A stretch of DNA of 64,000 nucleotides, taken from positions 8,680,001 through 8,744,000 of the forward strand of contig OX359249.1 of NCBI GenBank assembly GCA_947179485.1. Direction: 5' to 3'. Within the stretch, counting starts at the first letter, position 1; the number at the start of each line of letters is the position of its first letter. This document shows, piece after piece, positions 10,273 to 23,155 of the stretch. A program made the position numbers and the translations under genes. Below the pieces are notes generated by a model that was given only the letters and a program-made list of their open reading frames with translations, had not been told where the DNA came from and searched no databases. Source of the DNA: Allacma fusca (Eukaryota > Arthropoda > Collembola > Symphypleona > Sminthuridae).

Positions 10273-13200
10273 GTGAGTGGAAGGGAATTGATGAGGATTC
10301 CATTAAAATATTTTTATCGGCAAAAATTATTATAATTTATAAATTGGGGATTTTTTTATAATTAATTAAATCAAAGTAAATCAAAATCTTCGAAGTGGGG
10401 CTTCAATCCGTCTATCACAAACGGGTACTTACTGGAATCCTTGTTTTTGTTAGTTTGAGACACGGGTCTGTCGTCCTGTTTGGGACTAATTAATAATTTG
10501 GATAATAAATTAATAAGTTATAATAATTAATAATTGTTGGATTTAAAATTATTAAATTTTAGGAAAAATGTGATGAGGGTTGAATTTTTGAGTGTGTTGA
10601 TAGTGTAAATAGTAACCTGATGCATGGTGGGCTTCGGAGTGGGATTTTGTATTTTTGTGGTATATGGAGGATAGAGACATGTACATAATTTAATGAAATT
10701 AGTTTTTCGAGTTCATGTCATATCCGGTATAGATTCAGTGAGTTGAATTAATTGGGATTTAGTGTTTGGGAGTTGAATGAGGGTTAGTGAGTTGGATTCG
10801 TTAGTGGTTGAGAGTAACACCACAGTAAGTGGCTGTTTATTGGTTTGATTTCCTTTGAGTAATAATTAAATGAATATTTGTGGGGACTGGAAGTGTGGTG
10901 TTTGTGTGGCGTGATTACTAAAATATTTCTAATCCTTTTCCCGCAGGTTTGTGAAGAGGAAGGAGTTCCTGAAAGTGTATTCTTGCGTGCGATTAACTAT
11001 GTGGATCGTTTTCTAAGTGTTCACAAGATTGAGCGAACCCAGTTTCAACTGTTAGGTGCTGCATGTATGTTAATTAGTTCCAAGTGGATGGGAAGTGTAT
11101 TGAGTACTGATCGATTAATATTTTACACAGCAAATAGCATCACTTTGGAAATGCTCTTGGTGAGTGAGAAGTTATTTTTTGAAATGTTAACCCCCTTTAC
11201 TAAGTATTTTGTTTTAAGTGTTATCTGTAATAGTTGTAGGCTCTTCTTGACTAAAACAAATAGTGGTCTCTCTCTCTCTTTAAACTGGACGTTTTTCTCC
11301 CCCCCCCCCCCCGACAGTTGGTATCTGCATGCAAATTTTGTATCTGTCAGAGAGTTGAGTCTCGTAATTTTTGTTTGTCGTTCTTGTATTAAAAACTGCT
11401 TATTTTCAGCTGGTGGTGCAAATATGGTTTTTATAAAAGTTGTAGGAAGAATAAAAAGGGACGTGGCTGCTGGAACTTGTGCTGGACTAAATTTAAACTT
11501 GTGCCAAAGCTTTAGGACTGCTGTAGTTGTATTTCCTTGATGGAAATAATGTCTGTGCTGCTGACGTTGTTTACTGTGCGTTTGTGTGCTTTTGATATTA
11601 ATAATTATAAAATAGTTTTTGGCTAATAAAATACTTATATGTATATGAGAGACTCATTCCCTGGTCACACTGCGGCTAGTGTGTGCGGCTGTTGTTGTCA
11701 TTGGCAAAAAAATATATACTGCAGGCGAACAAGTGTGTGTTTAATTTACGGCTTCGAGGATGTTTAATTGCAGAGGGGAAAAAGAAAATGTAATATTGTG
11801 TGGAGATATTCGTGATCTTGTCTGACTGTGTGTTCGTGATACTGCTTACGGAGGAGTACATGGATGGGTTAGTTAATGGAAAACTACTAGAATTTATGAG
11901 AGTATTTAAAAGCACACACACACATCTGTATTAGATTGAGAAGCGACGGAATTGCCAGAGTTTAGGGATTTTAAAGTGATTTCACGACCATGCCCAATAA
12001 TAGATTAAGTTTCCGGTCCAGGATCGTGATTCGTGAGATGCTGTCTTCTGAGAAGGACTTGAAATTATGAGGGCTTGTGTTCCTCTGTCCATAAATCTAA
12101 TGGATTTAGCAAGAGTTTTCGTATCAAACAAAACAGCGTTCCTGCAATTATTATTACAGAGTGGTCGTTGTAAAAGTCTGAATCTTTGCGTTAGGAGTTT
12201 CATGCTATTATGTATGTACGTAGGAGTTCCACGTATATGTACGTGTTCATGATTGATGTGTAGGTCATTTTTATTTAAAGCCTTCAGGGGCTTCATTTAC
12301 ATTCTAAAATTATAAGTAACACTTGATTCAGCCAGGAGTTGTGCTACACATTTTTTTGTTGTTCGAGGAGATTATTCGTTGGTGAAGGGGCAACATGTGA
12401 AATTATCAGAAGTATGAACCTCTCGTGAGTTTTCCTTAAAAGCAAAAAGTACTGGTTGCTTTTTTGAATGTCATGCACTTGTTCACTTTGTGCTTCATCA
12501 GAAAACTGCAAGTGGTCGTTGTTGTAATTACCTGAATTCACTTTGCCTCTTCACAGAGACTATTGTATTTAGGCTGCACTCTGCATTTCATGCAAAGTTT
12601 GTTGTTTGAGAAGGCGCAATCCTTTGTGCAACCATCCAGAAATAAAGTTTCGAACTTGTACAAAAAATTTCGAAGGAGCTTTCAAGGAAAATATACTGAC
12701 TGTCACTCTAAGGCTAAACTGCAGCATAGGGCTTCTGAGTATAAATATATCCCCTTATAAAGAGTTATTTGAGTCCTTCTGAGGAAAGGAATCTAAGAAT
12801 AATTTTACACTACACTCAACAAAAGATGTATATATTGATGCTAGTGGTGGAGTACCTATAATGTACCTGTCTATTTCATGAGAATTCCACAGGTTTTGGG
12901 TTCGAACCTTTTCCATGCTATTGTAGTTTGCTTGGCTGTAAGTTGAGTCAAGTGTATGTATATTTTAAGATTTGATAAGTTCCCTTGTATGTCTGGGTTT
13001 CTGTCGGCTTATAAATTTCATATTTACAATATTTCAAAGGTAGGACCGTCAGGCAGGGTAATAATACAATAAAAGTATAATTACTGCGAAAACCTTGATG
13101 TAAATTTCTAAAACCAGGGAAATTTAGGTGTTAATTATGCAAGGTTTTCATCCATAATGTCAGGGAAATCATGAACAGGCCACACAAGCACATCTGACCT

Positions 13201-16200
13201 TAATGCATATTTTTACTTGAAATTTCCAAAGTCTCTTAACACACCTTTGACGGTGGCTTTGAGCATGAAATGTCGTGATTCTCAAAATCACCGAACTTTT
13301 GTGTAGGAACAACAACTGGTTGGTGTAGCTTCCACTACCAAATCCTTCCAGGTTAGGTTAGCTCAGAGTGAATGCCTTTGCGTAATTTGTACAAGGCCTG
13401 ATCTTTTATGTAAAGCTGGTTTTATCAGAGTAACTGATGAAGCGCCTCCACATTTATATATCTATCTCTTGAAGTCTTGAAACTTGAAACTTGACTTGAA
13501 AAGTTCCTTCATCCTGTATGTCCGTCTCTGCTAAATCACGAATCCGAGTTCAGAACGGATTATTAAACAGGAGCTAAAATCTCTTGCAAGTGAGAAAAAC
13601 CCGGCACGATCTTATCATTACGTAATTACTAGGTCTTGACCCATTGACCAGGTCATTACTTGGAGCTCCAATAGATATGTGTAGGTAGTAATATTGCTTA
13701 AGTCGGGATGCTTGTAGCTAATACCTACCTTGGGACTCGTATGTCTTTTTTTGTGCTGGTATTATTCACAAAGGTGGGCTTTTTTCTGACCTAATACTTT
13801 TTTTTCTGACTAAATACCTCACTCCCTAGAGTTTATGCATTTAATATCTCACTGTTTTGTGTGGAGGTTGTTTACAGCTATGTACAATGTTTTTCTCAAT
13901 TTTGGCTTGTGGTAGTATCTTTGACCTTAAAATTAATTTGCCAGCTCGTCTGTAGAGACTGTAGAGTCTTACGTTCATGACGGATACTTATTTCTCTGTA
14001 CTCTTGACACCTGACCACCTTGGAGTACATTACAAAATTGAATGATTAATTATGTTATTTGACTGGAACAAGTTTAAAAATTAAGTGGACCCAATAAGCT
14101 TCAGTTATAAGTAATTAATTATTTATAATAATTAATATTCGGTTGTGTAAAATATGATGAAATTTTACAGGAGTGGGAAATGATGATCTTAACTCAATTT
14201 AAGTGGGATATGTTCACTATAGTACCATCGGATTTTGTTGAACATATACTATATCGACTGCCTTCGAACCTCTGGAATGTCCCTAATGTACGGGAGACAG
14301 CTAAAACTTACACTGCCTTCTGCGCCACAGGTGGGTATTTTATTTGTTGTAACTCTCGCCTCTCCTCCATCTATCGCTCTCTTCTTTACTGTTCACTGGC
14401 TACTTCATCCTCCATGTGTACTAAACGTTGCATCACATCATACGATAGGAAGGATTTTGAAATTAATAGTTACTACTAGATACTTTCAAATATCTATTAT
14501 TTTTTCCATAACATATTATACCATTTGTTTCACATTCACACAAGGGGAAAAAAGATTGTATTATAGTGTAAGCATAAGAGCATGCAATTAGTTTATAGGA
14601 AAGAAGATGTTAAAAGATCGTATCCTGGAATTTTATTATACTGACCATGATAACTACAAAATATTGTACAGTGGAACTGAATTGAAGATGAATTCCTATT
14701 ATTGTGAAACTCAAAGATCCGTGAATCTTACATTGCTCCTAGTTCCTCTTAGGTAATTGAAGTAAGAGTTTTGTAAAGTGTTCATTCACTTTGCCCTCAC
14801 TTTTATAGTTTTTTTCCCTTCGTCTTCTTCTGTATGCCTGGAAGTTGTTGTTACACCTTTTTGAACATATCCGATTAGGTGTTTAAAAACGGAACGTTGA
14901 ATATTACACATTGAGTAATTTGTAAGAGATGTGAATGTGTGTGTGTGTGTATGTGTGTGTGTGTATGTTGCTGAGGGGATAAATATTTGTGGGAGCCCTT
15001 CCTCATAAATTATGTGAAGTGAACCACGTACTACGGACGTATTTGAGTAGTAATATGCCGGAGGAGGATAGTAAAAACCCGGGTTTCCTCCCCTTTTTGC
15101 CGATTATCATTTTGGAAATAGGTCATTGAGTGCACGGATTTCCCTTGTAAGGAGGCTGGACCCTTCAACATTTAGAGCAACATAAGTACCTCTTCAAACA
15201 ATATTTCACATGGGTTTTTCATGTAAATTATACCTTCTGGCCAGAAAAATTAGTGTATTGATAAAAGGATGAGAGAGAGGGGGGGATCTTCGTGGACTCG
15301 GGCTAAGTAAACGGTTAAAATTCATAGTAATCTCCGTGTATACTTATAGTACAGGGAGGAGAGTAAAAATGCTACGAGGTAATAACGTTTTATAAAACTA
15401 TTTGTATCTCATTGAATCATCACCTCTAGCCATCATCCGATTTACAATTAGTATTTTGACGCATTACTAATTCTAATGCGGGACTGGGTCAAGGCTCTTA
15501 CTTTAGTATACACTCATTAATGTACAGTGCCGCTGGATACGGGTCAATAGGGCAGGAAAGAACGTGGCTGTACGATCCATTAATAATTCATCGTTTGTCT
15601 CAACTTTAGGAAAGTGACAATTTTTTTAAATTCCTTTTTTTTGCAAACCTCCTATATGTTCCCTTATTTCGTAATACATAATTACATTTCTTCATGTGAG
15701 AAATCAAATCTTCACCATTAGTGACTACATAAGAGGGCCGTTGTACTCCCCCCTACTGTACGTGGGTGGAATACAGTTTGAAATTAAAACTTGGAATACA
15801 GATACTTGGGAAAAAAAGAGAAAAAAAGTCTTTAATATTTAAATCCCAAAGATTTTTATCCGTCCAAGTATGTACATATATGTATGTGAGTATGACATGT
15901 GTAGTGTGTAGGTAGCTACTACACGTACATACTGTACGGTACTCTTTCAAAAATTACTCAAGATATGTAGCCAACATTTTGACCGGAATTTTTAGGAAAA
16001 GTCATTTTTTTGATTTTCTATAGGAATTGGATCCAGTTTAAAAAAAATTATAACCGTAGCCACTACAAAACCCAAATGAAATGATTTCCAGTGGAAGAAG
16101 GGATTCTTAGAAATAGGATACTAAATTTTAGTTGAACATCAACCTTTGTTTAAACATGCGTGTAGGTAGGGAGAGTACATACACTGTAATATGTAGTTCC

Positions 16201-16820
16201 TCAGAGTCAGTGTTGATTTGTGTGTTATGGATAGGCCATTTCATTATGTATACATTTGTGTATTAACGAGAGTGGTTCAGTCTGGAGTCTTACAATGGAA
16301 AGAAAAAAAAATTAACAGTGAGGTGGTGTAAAATTTGTGGATGAATGGTTGGTTTATCTGTCTATGTATGTATATATCTATATATATATATATAAGTATA
16401 TACTTATATATTGACGAATTGAAGTTTGCTCCTTGAGAGGTAAAGGAAACCTAACATTTTTGAATGCCCTTTTAGTTTTGTTTCATCTTTTCTCTCTCTC
16501 TCACTCTCGCTCTCTCCCTCTTAAATGAAAAATGAGAAGCGAAATTGAGGAGCACGTCGTGTCAAAGTGAAAAATACGAGTTTTGCGCGCATGGAATTTT
16601 GTTATTGAGTATCACACACATACACACACACAGCAGTCGAGAAATGTATTGGAGACCTCCTTCTCTTTCTTTGCAAGTAGTCTTTTTGTTTCGGTCTTAA
16701 AAACCTAAATTCACCTGCTGATTAGAGAGACAGGTAGACTCGCGCGGGTTCTTTCTTGAGGAAGCAAGTTGAAAAAAAAAATCATTTCTCTTTACGGAGA
16801 GAAGGCAACCCCAGTATATA

Positions 16821-16851
<31 letters not shown>

Positions 16852-19800
16852 ATGGGGGGCGGACAGACGCGTTGTTAAAGAATGTAGCCTGCTTCAGGCC
16901 AAGGCGGAGATACAACCCTGGCACTCTGAATTAGTGTAATAGGTTAGACGATATTAGGTGTATACAGATACGCACCGAACAAGTGGCTCTTTTTTTTCCT
17001 ATGGCAAACCGTCTTCTTTTACTCATAACCTGTATATTTCCCTTCATTTCCTCTATTAAGAACTCATACTCTATATATGCGTCACTTTTGTCGGGTATAA
17101 TTAATAATAACATTTGTACATATACGTGTATCGAGAAAAGTTGCGGAGTTTCCATGTATTTCAATTAGCCAAGATTAAATAGGAACAGAGTGTTGGAGTG
17201 AGGAAGAGAGAGAGAGAGAGAGAGAGAGTAAACTAAAAAAAAGTTGAGCTAAAATATCAGAACCTGCACACAGAATCAGACAGTGTCGACTTTTAGAGCT
17301 CTTTCGGTGTAACTGACCTGACAAACTCTAACAACCTTGCCTTTACTTTCCTTCCCTCTCTCTCTCTCTCTCTCTCTTAGCTAACTCAACATACATATGT
17401 AATAATAATCCAAGACTGGGACCAAACCAACTCTCATTTGTACCATCTTAAGTGAGGTTCAAGCACCTTAGGCCAATAGCAATTTGGTGGAAAGAATCTA
17501 TTTAAGACTGTCTCTATATTAGATCAAAAAAGGTTATTCTTTTACACATAGATACTTTAATTTGTTGTAGTGTAGGAGTAGTAGTATCATCCTACCATGA
17601 ATCTGGAGTTGATCCCCGACATTTCTATATTTGGAGTATCTATTGGTGTGTATCTCTTAAATAGTATCATGTGTATGTATCTAGATAATTACCTAAAGTA
17701 GGAATTCCGCAGAACTATGCCGCCATGAGCCAATTAAAGACACCAAATTACACAGATCCCGATGGGAGATGATACATTAGTAATGGAAAGTCTAAAACTT
17801 AATTATTATAAAGGAACTGATAACTGATGGAGGCTAGTTTAAAATTTAGAAGAGCCCGTCGTACCTTGTGTGGCTGGATATCTTGTGTGTGTGTCCGTCC
17901 GTAAGTACTGTATCTACATATGTACATGCAGTAGTTTCATGTCTCTCGTCTCCTAGCAGATAAATGAGTTCCTTGAGGTATGTAGTATTAATGAGCTGAG
18001 GCTATGATGAGATGATGTCTAAAGGTATTGGAATGTATTTCTTTTTTCAATTGGTTCTAATAATAGAGTTGGTTTCGGAGGATCTTGTGCTTGATGATCC
18101 ATTGAGAAGAGTCTTCTTCTCATTCCATGGCGTTGAGGACTCCTTTGGACACATACATTACTGTATATTTGATATTGTGGTTACGGCCGAATTCATTTGT
18201 TAATTAGCTGGAGTTTATACAGTCACTTAACCATTATAAACATATATATCTATATCTATCCATTTCATTATGCTAACTTGATTGGGTAACAGTTGGAAAT
18301 TATGTATGTATTGGTCAAGTATGATAAGTCAAGTCATTGGGTTTGTGAGTATCTCTTCTCGTGTCTCTCGGCTGTTTTTCAACGGGACTGTGTATATTTA
18401 CTATCTGTACACTCTCCCTTGCCTTGTAAAAGTTAGGAACGAGTGAGCTGCCTGGGAGGGATGCCACTGTTCTGGTTGTAAATAGCTTTCAATTATTTAA
18501 CTTTTGAGGATGTAATCATTAGTTTTTTTTTTAATGTAAAGAGGTGGTCTTTCTGTCCATAATACCTATTGTGTAATAATTATTATTATGTGTGTATACA
18601 AGGAATTATCTTAAATAACAAAATAATGGTCGTTTCTGGGGAACCGAATTGTCTACTCAAATTATTAAAGATTACTTTGGTATTTTCGAGCCTGAACTAT
18701 TACTATTTAGTTTAATATAATTTGAGTAATCTCGAGATACTTTTGTGAATATATAACATTGGTCCTTGATAATATTTTTAAAAAAAATTCTCATCACATT
18801 CCTAACAAATAGTTACAAATGGTGGTAGTGTACTATCTTAATTATTTTGGTACGGATGATGAGAGATGTTTTGATGGTATTGATGACACAGAAATATATT
18901 TTCTGAGATGTATTTTCCCAGTACAGTAGTAACTGTTGTTTTTATGGCTCGGAGGGATTCAGTTTCAGTGGTATAGAGCAATTATCTTATCAAAATGTGA
19001 CAGGAATGTCCAAACTCTGGGGTGTAATATAAAGACAAGCTCGGAAACATATAATCAATTTATTTATATCTAAATAAACCAGTGTAGTAATAATTTCACT
19101 GGAGCTCCCCCATCTCTCTATATTATATTTTTCAAAATATGTAATTTTTGTTTATTAGGATATATACATAAGTATCAGGATTTTTCTCCTTTTTTTTTAA
19201 TTCTTCTGGTCGTGAGAAATTTTGATGATGTCTAAATTATATAATGCTCATTGTGGGGGTAAGAGCCTCGATGGAACTTCTTCCCTCAATGTAAAAAAAA
19301 AAACTTGTTCATTTATTATATAGTTATTTTGTTGATTGAAGTTCTTAAAGGCTTTATGAGTCTGAATTATTTGGCTAATGCTCATTCCTCTTCCTTGAAG
19401 GTACGGACTCTCCAGTCCTTGTCTTTTAAGTATCTACAGTGTAGATATTTGGGGAAGTATATGGAGATTTTATTGAGTCTGAAATGAATCATTAATTCTT
19501 TTAAATACTTTCATATTTTTGTAATTTTTTAGGCTTGAGTAGTAGTAGTAGTAGTAGCAGTAGTAGCAGTAGTCTGTCTGTACATAGAGGAACAGGTAGG
19601 GGGTAGGTAATTACTTGATGTACTAAATTATTAGTGGGTATATAGATCCCTGTTATTATTATTATTATGATTATGATTGAGGGTCAGGTCGTGATGGTGT
19701 CATATACTGTATTTTCCCCTGCAACAATGTTACGAGGATTGTTGAGAGGACGTTGTAAATCTAATGTAAATGGCTCATGAAAAGAACCATATGAAGGCTC

Positions 19801-22800
19801 TACTCTTTGTGGAACAGCCTACTAAAATATATTAATCATGTCCCACCTCCATTATTGCACATTTTTACCTCTAGACTTAATAATTTGGGAGCTCTGTCTC
19901 TCTCTGCGTAGTTTGGGTTGTGTGTAGTTAGCTAAATATTCTGAAATGGTTTTCTGCCATTCATATCACAATTGGATTGGAGTATTCCCCAGGGCTCTGT
20001 TTTCTGTTCCTCTACTACTGTAGACTCACTCACTGCTCACTACTATAAACATTTATATGGAACGTGTGATTATATAATTAACTATATTCGGAGTCTCATC
20101 TCTATAGGATGTGTGTGCAACAATGTTTGACTCCGCTCATCTTTTTTTTTATTTTTTGCTGAATGATTGTAGTAAGGAAATAAATGGTTTTGCTACACAT
20201 AGGAATATCTCTGTGTGTAATAGTGTGTATACTTTTATATAGTTTATATAGGAAAGCCAACTACTAGTGCCGTAGTGGAGCTGTATGACTGACTGACTGA
20301 CTCAGAGTCATTGAGACAAAAACAAATTCCTTGAGAATACATTTGATACGTGAAAATAAGATGGAATATTTCTGAGGTAGGGGATTATACCAGTGGACTA
20401 ATAGAGTATAGAGGAGTCTCGTATTAAAAAAGCTCTGTATTACGCATCATGCACTTGATTTAATAATGATGATTGTACTAAAGCTTTTTTCCTTCTAATG
20501 ACTGACCATGAGTCCGTAAAAGGTATTCCAATGTTATGAGGATGAATACTATCGAGATGGAAATCCTAGTATCTACATATGTACAACATACTAGGAGTTT
20601 AGATTTAATAAAAAAAAACATACTATGTACTGTCATCATATAATATGTAAGCACTCCATGCATACAATGTGTAAGTACGTATACACATTTATATACGTGA
20701 GTAGGATTTGCGTCGATTGGTTTTGCATTTTGTGGAGTCGGTGAAGGTCGGCCAAATATTTTTCCTACAAGGAGATATATGTATGGACATTTGTCCTCAC
20801 ACTTGTTCCTTGCCAAGGAAATACTAGGAAGGTATGACAGTATGCTGTCCATGGTATGTACTACATCATACCTGTGTATGCATGGGTAGGTACTTATATT
20901 ATTATTTTATAGGGATGTTCGAGAGTGAATTTGACTGAGTGAGTCGTGAGACTAGGATATTGGTGTGAAATGACTTGATTTCCAGACATGGCTAAAGCAG
21001 CCCACAGAGCCACGTTTTTCAAATGAACTCAGCATCATCATTTAACTCAACTTGTCTGCATTCATATATTAATTAGTTTGTTTAGGTCTCAATTCAATTT
21101 TGAAAGCTTAAGCGGAATTGATGATAATTGATGATATTTTAATTGACTAATTTCCAACTATCCCTATGTAGTGTGCCTGTATATGTCTCTTACTGTGGGC
21201 TGGAGCTGGAGTTCCGACATTTTACACAGAATCGTACATACATATACATATGTATAGATACAGGAAAACTATGAATATTTAATTTGAATTTAAAGACGAA
21301 ATGATGTATACATTACATGGGATATTAGGATTCATGAGAAGGTTTTAAAAGAGGAGATCACGTGAGAGTAGATGTGGTTAATTAAACTGCATGCAGTAGA
21401 CTGTCTCATTTTATATGTATACTCGGAGGAGTCCACACACACACAAACACATATCCAGGATGCATATACATAATTACATATGTACGTACGTGTGGTTGTG
21501 GTTATGATTGGAATGTACAGTCAAGTTTTATGATGGAACAATCACTATAAATGCCCTGCTGTGGGATGTTATTTATTAGGAATATTGTAGAAGGCATAAA
21601 ATATAATTATACGGAAGAGAAGGAGAGGTGGAGGGAGGGTGGGGGACAGAATCTAAACTATAATAATAATTCATATGTGAATAGCTCTCTCGTATAATAG
21701 GAACAAACTGAGTTGTATGTTCCCAAGGAAAAGTGACATTACTCTATTACTTGTAATGCAGATCGAGACAGTACAGTAATATATATTGTTAAATATTTAT
21801 AGGGTATCAATACCTATACTTATACTTATGTACCTCCTGGATTTACCCTGACTGGCTTATGGCATATTTTTGAGATATAATATGTAACTATGGACTGAAA
21901 TTAGATGAGGGCCGAGGCCATGGAATAAATACGTTGGCGAAAAAAGTACTTGTTTCTTTTATATATAGTTTATTTTTTTTATTATTATCATTATTATTAT
22001 CACATGGCGGTTGTTTGGTTTATGGTAAGAGGAGAACTGACTGAGTGAGCCCTGACTGACTGAGTGAGTGAGAAAAGCTGAGCCGGATGCTAATAATGCT
22101 CTGTTCTCAATGGTTTGTGTATAGTTTTCGTATGTATGTTATGGATGTACGCACATACTAATAAAAGGCTGTGGTGGTCGTTCTTTTAATTTGTTGTGCG
22201 TATTGTATAATTTTAGTGCCTCAATTCTGGAGTCCAATAAGGGATTTTGTACGAGGTTCGGAAATCATTTAAATATGAAATTATTATTCTGACCTTTGCT
22301 CCTGTGATTCGAGGATTTGTTTATATTTAAGAATGAATACATTTTTTTCATATGAGTCGTCGTAAGTAATTATATAATTATTTATGGGCTCTACTGGTGG
22401 ATATACATGTCATATATGCCTTTGCCTTCCTTTTCGATCTTGCTTGATCCGGGCGTTCATTTATTTAATAAATGAATCTAATTCTATTTCTAAAGTTGAA
22501 GTCTTAGTCCAATAGTGTAATAATTACAGTTGATATTATCAGCGGGATGAGTTATTTTTGCGGAAGCAGGCTCTACATACGTATACAAAAGGGATGCAAA
22601 TTTGTAGTATGCAAAAGATGAAGGGCACTTGAATTAGGAATTTACTTTGAGATATTTATTTTAATGATTAATTAATTGTGGACTATTAATCTGCATGAGA
22701 TTTTATCGTCTGCATTGTAAAACCCATGTTATTTTTGTGGATTTGATGCCATTCAAATGAGATCAGAATGGGAGATGATTACTGGACAAGGACAAGGGAG

Positions 22801-23112
22801 CTTTTGTTGTTTCAGCCTGTGTCTGTGTGTGTGTCTGTGTGCGTGATAGTGTGTGTATGTTTGTGTGTGTGTGTGTGTGTGTGTTGTGTATGAGAGAATT
22901 GTTAGGGTAATGTGCTAAATTCTAAGCTCCCCAAAAAATGGGAAAGTTTTTTACGAAAACTGAATCTGAAACCTTCTTGGAGATAGCTTAGAGCTCTGCT
23001 AGACTTGGAAATGTACCGAGAAAAAAAACAAGTCTTACTTGTCACATCCACAGACTTACTCAAGCTCAACAAGTATAATAGTAAATGATGAGTGAGAGGA
23101 GATGGGAATTTT

Positions 23113-23155
<43 letters not shown>

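Noticed and set aside
10878-10946. In-frame ATG upstream of exon 2 as an alternative cyclin D start
   Set aside because: It would remove the LxCxE motif and the first helix of the cyclin box, and it lies inside a well-defined intron.
12898-12912. GGGTTCGAACCTTTT, resembling a tRNA B box
   Set aside because: The five-base arms around the loop do not pair well, and I could not fold an acceptor stem, so neither a tRNA nor a tRNA-derived SINE is supported.
13350-13361. AGGTTAGGTTAG, two units of the arthropod telomere motif TTAGG
   Set aside because: Only two units; far too short to call an interstitial telomere array.
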